From: Aradus depressus
Taxonomy: Eukaryota; Arthropoda; Insecta; Hemiptera; Aradidae
Direction of reading: 5' to 3'
NCBI GenBank assembly: GCA_963662175.1
Contig: OY759217.1
Coordinates: forward strand, 54,040,108 to 54,104,107
DNA length: 64,000 bases
Position numbers and translations under genes: made by a program. This document shows positions 22,301 through 34,300 of the stretch, one piece after another (position 1 is the first letter of the stretch; the number at the start of each line of letters is the position of its first letter). The notes beneath the pieces are model-generated. The model was not told where the DNA came from. It did not search any database and saw only the letters and a list, made by a program, of their open reading frames with translations.

Positions 22301-25300
22301 TATATATGTTTGTTGAATTTATAGACAATACAAATGTTAAACAAGTTCTTTGTTTTTATTTGGCTTTCTTTATATCCTTTATATCCTTTCCCAGTAATCG
22401 GTGAAGAATGATATTAACATATAGAATATTATTGTAGTGAGGTGTAGATACCTGTTCATTGGAATGTCCGTAGTAGGGCTGCTTCCCCAGGGTGTATATC
22501 TCCCAGAGGACCACCCCGTAGGACCAGACGTCAGACTCCAGGGTGAACCTTCCATAAGTGACGCTCTCAGGGGACATCCATCGAACTGGCAGGAGTCGCG
22601 AACCCCCAATCTGCAACAGACCAACATATGGCTGTAACAATACGAGGCTGGAAAAACAAACGGGGAAACTAACAGTTATAACAGTGCATCATTTGCATTC
22701 AAAACTAACGAATAAAAAATAAATAATTAATTCACTGTAGAATAATCTGAAAACTCACTTTGGTCTCACTAATATCTAGAACAATAACAAACACCGAGAA
22801 GTGTAACAACTCTGTCATGTCTGGACTGATATTGTTTAAGTGAGCCACGACACTGTGCCACTATGCAGCAGCTATCATTATACTGATGGCTGCTACAGAC
22901 CGTTCAAGTTAAACCCGGCATTGAGCAAAAATGCATTTAAACACAATCCAGCATGCTCCTAGCACGAACATGCACCATTATTTGTAGCTCAAACATTTTG
23001 ATATACGAGTACATTTATTATCATATTATTAATTTCTGTATTATTATTATTTATTTTATTAATTTATACATCATTATTCAAGACAGTAACTAACCATTTA
23101 CCTCAACTTAAAAAGTGTTAGCTCTGATGTCAACTCTTGGGGTAGATCGCATCCGTCTCGCAAATACGTTCTTTTATTATATGTATTCATTGTAATATGA
23201 GTCAAGTTTTTAAACGTATTTCTTTCCACCCGCAGTTCGACGATGAAATCATCGAAAGTACATCTTAATGTTCTTTTTCCATTCAAAGAATACGTCCAAA
23301 AGCGTTTCGTTTTTTCTATATTATATAGTTAGTAAGAGATATTTTCTTTCTCTTAGAATATCCTTCTGAAAAGTACTTTTTCCTAAAGATAAAGAACTTA
23401 CGAATACACAATATTACTGAGGGCGCTGGGAGCTCAGAGGTAGCGTGCTTGCCTACTGAGCTCAAGATTGCGGGTTCGAACCCCAACCGAAGCCCTCACC
23501 TGGAGCACCCCGTCCTTCGGATGGGACGTTAAACGAGGGTCCCGAATCTGTACAATGTCAGGTACCCTAGTTGAATAAACCTGGATCGGATGTCCACCAG
23601 AGCGACAAAAGAGCGCTCTGGTAATAGGAGGTATGACCTCATGAGTTACTATAACTAACTAGATACTATTACTAATTAAGAATACATACAACTATTTGTC
23701 AAGATTTACATGCACTTTATGTACTTTTGCAAACGAAATAGCGTAGCAACTAGTAAGTTGAGAAAGGGAAACTAGTAATAAGTAAATAAAAACAATTTCT
23801 AAATAAACAAGGTCATATCGCCTACTACCAGAGCGCTCTTTCGTCACTGGTTGACATGAGCCTCCTAAACACTTGCTTTGCTCATGTCAACAATATAAAA
23901 CCGCAATTAAACAATATTTTATCCTTCGTGCAAATATTCCCCTAACTGAAATAGCTTTTCATAATCCAATTCCAACTCAAATGTGTACATAGATTGCAAT
24001 AACGTTTGAACTTGTTAACTTCCCATTCTACTATTGAATAAAAACAAAAAAATAAGAAAAAAACAATGTTACGTTTCACCACCAGTCATGGGCAACCGTG
24101 TGGTCGTCTAACTTACCAAACTCAAGTCTACCTAGTATTTAAATTATGTAAATACAATATTTAGTTTGGAATTATATATATTATAAGAGTTTTCTTGTTA
24201 TATTTAAATGAATGTATGTGCTTATATATAAATAAAGGGGAAAATGTCAAACAAAAAAAGAACCTAACCTGACTACATAGAAAAAGCTTCTTAAAACATA
24301 ATTGAACAAAAACGTTTTTGCTAAAAGCATTCTGTTTTCAGAAGCTGTTTGAGTAGGGTTATCTTTGTGAACCGTACTTGACTTTCTTGATAACAGATCT
24401 ACAATAATAAATGAACTGGGTAAAGTATATTTTACTCCTTGTCCAAAAACATTCTGAGCGACCCAGCTATCAACAAACATTAAAACAGTTTTATATAATA
24501 TATAAGATGGGTATAGTCTTGAATCTTATATTATATAATAATATATGAAGCAGCTATATTCTTTTCCCATATTTTCTTAGATTCAGAATACATTTCATAC
24601 ATGAACATTTCGCATATATTCTCCCATCATTAGTATCTCATTAATTTGATGGTATGTTCCAGTATTTTCAATTAGTATCTCATTAATTTGATGGTATGTT
24701 CCAGTATTTTCAATGTTGGTTGATTTTTAATATATTATTTGCATTTTTTCAGGAGACTTATTCTATTTGTCGACATTGTTCGATGTCAACCATCAAAGAA
24801 AAAATCATCTGGAAAAATGCAAATAACTTATTAAAAATATTAATGAACAAAAATGAAAATATCCAGTAAATTCAGAAAATACTGAAATATACCATTAAAT
24901 TAATAAAATACTGATGATGGTAGCGGAATTTAACCAGAAATGTTCATATATAAAATATTTTTAGAATCTCAGAAAGAATAGGAGAATAACATAGCTGCTT
25001 CATATGTCGAAATGTGGATACAGATGCCAACAAATGATGTACTCACCTTGTAGTAGTCGCAAGTGTAGACATCGCGACTCATGCCGAAGTCGGCTATCTT
25101 GACAGTGAGATTGGCTCCCACCAGACAGTTGCGGCAAGCCAGGTCTCTGTGGACAAAGTGCTGTCCGGCCAGGTACTTCATTCCGCAGGCGATCTGCGTC
25201 GCTATCAACAGCAGACTTTCCTAAATGTACATATACAATATAAATATCAGCACTGCTCCGATTTGTTAAATAAATATTACTTTAGTAATATAATATGGAA

Positions 25301-28300
25301 AAAAAAGATCAGATTTTAGACTGATCGAAAAATAAATTTTTTATTTGACTCAAGTTGCTAGAAAGAATATGTATATTTAGTTATTATGACTCATGCCCGG
25401 CCTTTAACTACGAGGTCATATCGCCTATTACTAGAGCGCTCTTTCGTCACTCTTGTGGACATTGAAAATTACGACCTCTGAGGTACCGGCGCACAGTGTG
25501 AAATTTATGAGTCTTGATTTTCAAAATTCGAGCCCCCGCTCAATTTTTGATCAATCTGGATGAAACTAGGTGCAAAATATTTGTGAAAGCTGGCTTTTTA
25601 TCAGGTAACTGCGGGTTTCACAATCAAGGTATTATATGCCAATTGACAGCTGCCAAAACCCCGCGAAAATTTTTAAAAAATTGAATTTTTTTTGTCTAAG
25701 TTTTTGTTAACGGATTTTTACAACTTAAATGAATGTTTTTTGGGCCGCTGATTACGAATTCAATATTTATTTTAGCCAAAAGTGGTTCTAATGTTGTCAT
25801 TTTGGCCTAAAGTGGTCCAAATTCAATATATTGGCTATTTTTGTCACTTTTGGTGTTTTTAATGGATTCATTGATTGTGAAACCCGCAGTTACCTGATAA
25901 AAAGCCAGCTTTCACAAATAGTTTGCACCTAGTTTCATCCAAATTGATCCCAAATTGAGCGGGGGCTCAAATTTTGAAAATCAGAACTCATAAATTTCAC
26001 ACTGTGCGGCGCCCTCGTGTCTACTTACTATAAATTGTCTAAAATTGATTGAAGAAAATAAATTTACTAATTGTAAGAAAATAAGGCTTTACGTCTGGAG
26101 AAAAGGATACATTTTTAGTTAAACCATTTCAAATTCAACAGTTGTTATGTTGGGCTACAATATAAAGTGTTATTAAAGGCAGACAGTTTAATAACTATGT
26201 GTTACCTGACTAAGTTTGGGTGCGTTGGAGTGAGGCTTGGAGAAGTGCTTGCCGTTGGAGCGAAGCACCTCGGTCAGGTCCCCATGAGGCATGAACTCAA
26301 ACACCATCCAAGGACTTTTGCCAGCCTCTGCAACAGAATAGGGGCGATCCCCTGATTCCAAAAACGAAGAAAACAATTCCCTCTCTATGTGACAGTGAAC
26401 AGGACAACTGCCGATAGAATGAATATGTCGAAATGCAATTGTATATATGATCTTCTAAAATTCCGATGAAAACGAAAATGGAACTTGTGACCGATTATAT
26501 AATCTTCCATTATTTGGTAGCTGGGGGAAGACAAATCTGATGGCATGTGGTATACCTGCTACAGTTAAGTTGTTTTTGTGAGGGCGATTGGACTCAGGAA
26601 GGGAGTAGGGAGGAGAGAGGCGGGCCAAATCAATCTCTCAGGGCAGGCGGTCCGCAAGCTTTGGGCACCTGCGGCCCGCATTTTGCACGAGGCTTCCAAG
26701 TACGGACCGCACGATTCATTCAGACGCAGGCTCCATATCAAAATAAAATAGACCAAATAACAACTAAGTTACCAGAAAATTTCATGTCAGGTCCATAACC
26801 TATTTTATATCCAGCCTTCTGACGCCATCATCTTTTTTCGCAGATTATTTCTTTAAAAAATATTTTTTAGTTCCTCCGCGGCCGACACGCCCTACAAGAT
26901 ATAATCTCTGTGACGCCTCAACCTTAAATTTATTTCAATATAACAAGTTGCCCTCAGAGCATGCAACATGATGGACATTATTTTGATTTATTAAATACTT
27001 AGGTTCAGAAAAAAAAAAATTAAATTTTACAATTCCTTAACTGAAACGAGGTAGGGTATCTTTCTTTATAAACTAAACTGTAAGGGGGTGGCTGACTGTA
27101 AATTTGGGTATTTTTGAAAACTATTTGTTGAGTCACTTGATGCCGGGAAAACGGCTGAAGATATTTCAAACAAACTTCATATTTTGAATCTTTCTATTCA
27201 GGAATAACATTTAGGATACACATGATTTCAAAACCCCTGAATATATAGAGAGTGGCGGTTTATTTGGAAACAGAAAAAGTTAGAGAATCAAAATGAAAGG
27301 CATTTTCATTATGTTTCTTAGGCTTCTCTGGGACGATTGTTGGTTACGTTTTCCCGACGTTTCTTCCAGAGATGTCTTCAGCTATTTGACAATATGTCGG
27401 GACACTTTCACGTCTCTTCTTCGGGTCATAGAACGGGTTCATTGTGACCCAAAGAAGGGACGTGGAAATGTCCCGAAATATTGTCAAATAGCTGAAGACG
27501 CATTTTTGGAAGAAATGCCGGAAAAAGGTAACACATTTTCATGTTCAATTTTTTTTCTTTTATACATTACACTGAGGTTGGAAATAACTGAGGTATAACA
27601 TTTTCGAATAGCAAAGAAGGTGAGAGGTGGGGAGTGAGATAGCGAAGGCTGAGGGGGGGGGGGCGTTTTTTTATTACTTGACCGGATATCGCACTTAATC
27701 AGCTTCAAGTAGACTAATATAATGCAAAGTTACTCCCGGGTAATGGCGGGTACATCTGCTGGCATAAAGCTACATAATAACTGAAGATGGACATGTTAAC
27801 TAACATATTTTGGATAATCATGATTTTATATACAAGAACATGTCAAGTGGCGGGGTACCTTCGTCATCTTCTTGCTAACTACCAGTCTGCTTTATTACTG
27901 AGATTTAGTTATTCAGGCCAAAACGTATAACGTTGGACCTCAAAATTGCTTTTCTCAATTTTAGCACTTGCTACTTAACATTTTCATCCATCCTATCATC
28001 TTGAATTATAATCGTATAATTAAAACAGTTTTTTATTCTATAAAATAGTTGAGTAGAAGTACGTTTGAGTGCGACTCCTATGAGGGAAAGGATGTTGGGA
28101 TGGTGGAACCCAGCCATGATCTCCACTTCTCTCATGAAGTCCTCCTCGGCTTCTTTGGAGGCTGAGTCCTTCAGAACCTTGATAGCCACCGTCTGGAGCA
28201 GCCCTCCGTCCTCCTGTCGTTGGACCTCTCCTAGACAATAACACAGAAACATCACCGTACAAGAGAAGTGTCCTCAGGTCACACACTCAAAGGTATCCCA

Positions 28301-31300
28301 CCAATCCCTTCATCCATTAAATAATACACATTTAATTATAAGTCGAAACCCAGCCGAGGCCCTTACGTTTTATATCTGGGAGGTTAAAAAACCTTGAGCA
28401 CGCCGTCCTTCGGATGGGACGTTAAGCGATGGTCCAGTGCCTGTACGATGTCAGGTACTCGCTAAAGACCCTTGCCCTAGGTGAATACACATTTAGTGTA
28501 GGCACAATTTAGGACTCCCATAGTAGAGTCGGGGTCATGTCCACCAGAGTGACAAAATAGGCGGTGTGACCTTGCAGTTAAAGCCCGGGCATGAATCATA
28601 ATAACTAATAACAATTAAAGTTTTGTCTGTACAGGATCGCAATGATTTTTCTTTGTCAAGTCATCATGTTAGAGAACCCTTAGAAAAGATCAGATCAATT
28701 TTTTTTTTCTTTTTTTTTTTCTTTATTGGGTCGGTCACATCACCCTACCTTCGTTGGGGAATGGGTAACCTTCTCCAGTTTATTTACAATATACAATATT
28801 TACATGATGCTATGGACGGCCGTGGACTGGCTCGATGGCTACGGTCCATGGTCGTCCTTGGTTTTCGGCGTTTTATACCGAGTGAGCTCGGGATCTTGTC
28901 GGGAGTTCTTTTCTGCCTGCTTCCCTAAGCCGGGGGCAGCCGCCGCAGCGCCTGTCGGCGGGGCCCCCGGCGCCGGGTTAGAAGGCTTTCTTGATTCTCC
29001 GCCAGGAGAGAACCGACCAAACGCCAGGTAACCTACCTCTGTCATCAGTCCCGGCAGGTCCAGTCCCAGGTACGAACCTGTCCGGCGGATCAGCGCCGCC
29101 CTGGGCCCGTTGTTTAGCGGACATTCGAGGACTACGCGTTCCGCAGTCTCGACGCCGCCACACGAGCAGGCAGGGCTGTTCTTCCTCTTAAAGAAGATCA
29201 GTTCAATTTCTGTCTGTATCTAGGTATGTTTGTTTGAGTTTCACAAGAAAACGTGAAACAAACCCACGGAATTTGCAGGGCCTTTCAAAGAGCGTCCAAT
29301 GTAGATTGCAGTATATGTGGTACCTCAAAATGTTTAATGGAAGAGTTGGTGTTGGTTGGCAGGGGGCAAAAGTAGGGGTGGGGGGCAAAACATCAAATAG
29401 TGCTAACTCTTTAACGGTTGTTGCGATTCTTATAACGTATCACTTACAGCAGCATCGCTGTAACCTCGTTCAAACATAGGCCATGCAACTAGTAGATTGT
29501 TTAGTAATTCCTATAAGTATAATAATAACAGTGAAAGTTTATTCCCTTTAATAACGAACATTTTTGGCACTTTAAAACACCACAAATAACAGAATTTAAG
29601 AATATGCACTTTATTTATTAGAAAAAAAAAATTGTTCCATATTTTCGGCAAATCTTGCAGAGGTGCCCACTTTTTTCTACGTTATTTTGGGATGGTTTCA
29701 CCGTCTCCTTTTCAGATCACAATGAACCCAAGATCCTGAAGAAATCGAGCCGAGTTTTCGTGAAAAAAAGTGGACACAACTGGAAAATCTGCCAAAAATA
29801 TGGAACATCAAGCAACCCAGAGAAGCCTAAATCCCGTTCTTGATATTGTCTAAACAGTCTCTGCAGATGATTAAACGGATACACATATATATATATATTC
29901 ACATTTTCCGTTGTTCCTTATTTTTATTAATAAGAATGAAGGATAATGTAGTTCATACAAACAGGAATTAGGTACATATTTCTCTTGTTTGTTTGTGGCG
30001 CATGCCCGAGAATTAACTACAAGGTCATATCGTTACTACCTAAGGACTTTTCGTCGCCTTGATGAACATGAGGTCGCTAGGTTGGCGGTTGTCAAGGCGG
30101 GGTTGGAGGATGGATAGTCTAGAGCTGGCGGAGGGGAGATGGTGTTCCCAGAACATGTAACTAGTGTTGGGTGCAACAAGTCTACTTCAAATAATATTGC
30201 TTGATGAAATCATAAAATTCTAATTCTTTAAGTTCAACTTTTTTCCGGGCTTCCAAGTCAAGTTCAAGCTCCTAATTCCTTTTGGTCTCCTGATCACTTG
30301 CATCCTTATTTTCTCTGATTTGGTTTAGTGTACTTTATTTCAAGCGGGTATCCGGAGGCCAGGATGTCAAAGGTGCTTCAGTTACCTGTACTAACATTTC
30401 CCTTTTTTTAAATTACTAGAGAATTGATTATTCAAATTATGGTGAAAAACTAACTCCTTGTGGCCACGAGTTACTTGATATTGTGAGCTATGGCGAATTA
30501 AGATGAACGCTGCTAAATGAGTTCAAATTTCCTTCACTGTTCAAAGGCAAAACTGTCCACCTGTATCTATGAACAATGCTCCTCTAGCAAGGTGCGGTAC
30601 CTAGGGTCCTACTACCCAGGAGACAAACCTGGACGATATGGTCTTTTAAGACGACTACATAATGCCATCACCGGTACTACATGACTGTTAGTTCGATGCC
30701 AGGAACTATACCTTTGTAGACCTTGCCGAAGCAGCCCTCCCCAATGACATGTCGGAAGGTGACTTCCTCTCTGGGGATGGTTGGCAGTGTGAGTGGATAG
30801 AGATCAGCTCCGACGTACTCAGGGTTGGCTGCGAATCGCTGTGCGTCAATCACTCCCTTCGTTAGACTCACCGGGGTGCTCTGCAACACATAACTCAGTT
30901 GAAAAATCAAACCTTTACATTCTTATAAATATACAATTAAAATACATTTTTCATTCTTCATTTTTTCCTGAAGCGTTTTGCTTCAAACCAGGACAATATT
31001 TTTTCCTAGACCAATTGCACAATATTTTATTCTTCTGAACGGAATTATAAATAAATTTGTATTGAATGCATTTAGGACCATCCCCTCCTACAATGGAGTG
31101 AGATATACAGCATGAAACAAAATTATAATTTCAAAATTGGAAATGAACAATGAAATCTAGCAGCAGCTTCTTCGAATGGAATGACGAGGGAAACTTTTGT
31201 AATAACTTTTTTTGAGAAGACAATAAAACTTTTGTTTTAAACTGTATCACCTATCTTGATTATCAAAAATGTTTATGTAGGTTCATTTTATTATTTTCCT

Positions 31301-34300
31301 TGATATACACAGAAATGAGCCATGATCGTTGTCATTTGTAAAGTTATAAGCCTTATTACAACTTTAGAGATAATAAAGTGAAAAGAAAAATATATAACAG
31401 AAACTACAGAATGACGTTAAGCTTGCAGTCTCTTTACCTTATTGTTTGCAAATCTCTGTTATACCCGTATAACCACAATCATAATAAATTAATTGTTATT
31501 TCAACAATTTTTCCCTCTTGAATACATAGTTGTATTGCTTGACTAGTTAACTAACTATTGACTGGGCATTCAGAAGTTAAAAAAAAAAATGATGAATTAA
31601 AACAAAAATATAAATACTCTCTCCTAATCCGCTCTCAATTTTGACACAATACACGACGGGACAACCTTTCTATCGATATCGAACAGCAAAATATTTTTGT
31701 TTATCGAGTTATGATTGTTAGGAGGTGGGAGGTAATTTTAATTGGGAGTCAGGAGAATGATATGAGTGCATAATATTTTTAACTGGTTTCATAATACATC
31801 GATACCTACAAAAATATCGATATAGTAAATAAAAAAACAAAAAAGCGGGCATGGCAGAGGGACCTGCTCCAGGACTAGCCTGGACTCCTCTTCGGTCACG
31901 TACCTCAGCAGAACAGCGACACACTTGCCACAGCACATCATCACGATCACTAGTGACAAATGTTGTCGTTGTGAATATGTAAATACATTAATAGTGATTT
32001 TTGAAAATATGGATATAATTAATGTATGGTGGTGGATACGCATCCCTAGTTGTTGGTCACATGTTCCGTTGGATGTGATAAAGAAGCGAGATGTGATCAG
32101 CCATGATCTCTGACCTCCTTCATATCTGGGAAACTATCCCATTCTGGTGTTTCAGTCCGAGGACTCGGAAAACATTTCTCAAACTTTCCCGGCAAATGTG
32201 GAGTTGGGTTCAGTAACGAGATCTCTAGTGCAAATGTATCCCTATTTCCATCTCTTTTTAAGTTGGGTTCAGTAACGAGATCTCTAGCGCAAATGTATCC
32301 CTATATCCAGCTCTTTTTAAGTTGGGTTTAGTAACGAGATCTCTAGTGCAAATGTATCCCTATTTCCATCTCTTTTTAAGTTGGGTTCAGTAACGAGATC
32401 TCTAGTTCAAATGTATCCCTATTTCCATCCCTTTTTAAGTTGGGTTCAGTAACGAGATCTCTAGTGCAAATGTATCTCTATTTCCATCTCTTTACTAGAA
32501 GCCAGCAAATCGGTGCCTGAATTAACGGAAAAATACACATATAGCATAAGTAGTGTAGTTACCAGAGATAGAGGGTGTGAGTGTGTGTGTGGGTTGTCCT
32601 TGATCTGCAGACGGGCTCTTCTCGTGTAGTTAGAGTAGCAACAGATAGAGAGAGCCATAAGTAGTGTAGTTACCAGAGATAGAGGGTGTGAGTGTGTGTG
32701 TGGGTTGTCCTTGATCTGCAGACGGGCTCTTCTCGTGTAGTTAGAGTAGCAACAGATAGAGAGAGCCATAAGTAGTGTAGTTACCAGAGATAGAGGGTGT
32801 GAGTGTGTGTGTGGGTTGTCCTTGATCTGCAGACGGGCTCTTCTCGTGTAGTTAGAGTAGCAACAGATAGAGAGAGCCATAAGTCCCAAGAGGAGAAGAG
32901 AGCCGAGGAGACCTCCAGCCACGAGGGTGGCCGTCTCCAGGCCCCACACGCCACTCCCCTCCTTCAGCAGACCACTCTCCGACTCCTGCAAACATCACAC
33001 AACTATCAAGTGTCTGCCTTATCAGATAGAGATAGCCGTGAGTCCCAAGAGGAGAAGAGAGTCGAGGAGACCTCCAGCCACGAGGGTGGCCGTCTCCAGG
33101 CCCCACATGCCACTCCCCTCCTTCAGCAGACCACTCTCCGACTCCTGCAAACATCACACAACTGTCTAGTGGCTGCATATCGCGCTGTCTGCCTCATCAC
33201 GAATCTGAATAACCATGGATAGGAGGAGCGGTCACTAAAAATTTTGACAAATAAATAGTAACAATTACAAAAATAATGTTAATACTTTTGTATCGTTTTG
33301 TGTGCAGCTTTTTTCCCTCCATTTTATTTAAAGAAATATATTTTGATTATAGATGTTTCGGACTGCTCTCCCTATATCATCCTCGTATCTGTTTTTCTTG
33401 ACCCTTTCACATTTCTCGTCAGTTTGGATTTTGTTTAAGATTAAAAACAAAAATTGAAACTGACGATATGTTGACTCGAAAAAATCAATTCGAAACGTTG
33501 AAGGGACGAGAAAAAACTTATAAATACCGAAATAGACGACCCAATCACTGATCCTGAGGATGGGCTTGTAGCTTGAAGCCTCTATGTAGTGGAAAAATAT
33601 TTCTTTAAATAAATTGGAAAAAGAGCTGCAACAAAAAACAAATCTTGAATAATAAAATAAATTAAAATTGATCTAGAAATGTTTATATTAGAGACCCTCT
33701 ATGAAGTATTTTCGGAATTACTTTCTGTTTAACATTTTCATTACTAATATCATTATTTTTATCAGTTATTTCCTTATTATTTCCATTGGTTCATTTATTT
33801 ATTTTATTGTTCTCATTCTTTTCTAGATTTCAAACATTGCAAGGGACGTAAGAAGCTCCCGAAACATTGCAAGGGACGTAAGAAGCTCCCGAAACATTGC
33901 AAGGGACGTAAGAAGCTCCCGAAACATTGCAAGGGACGTAAGAAGCTCCCGAAACATTGCAAGGGACGTAAGAAGCTCCCGAAACATTGTCGACAAAGAA
34001 GAAACTTTTGGAATAACTAAAAAAAATATTTATCATAATTTTTTGGAATATCATTAAAAACTGTATCTATTATATTTATTTTATTTTTTACTATTACTGT
34101 TATAACTAATCACGTGTCTGTCCAACTCTAAGATCTAATAACTATTTGTGTATGTAATTTATAAGCCATGTCTACATGTTATGGTCGAATGGAAATAATA
34201 ATAATAATAATTATTATTATTATTATTATTATTAAGGCAAAAATAATTGTCAGTTGGTAATTGTTACAGTAAAATATATTTAGCTGTAACTTTTCAAGAT

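Noticed and set aside
23421..23500. Functional tRNA gene
   Set aside because: Boxes A and B are present, but the sequence is the head of a repeated SINE with a conserved body after it, and the cloverleaf is not maintained in the copies.
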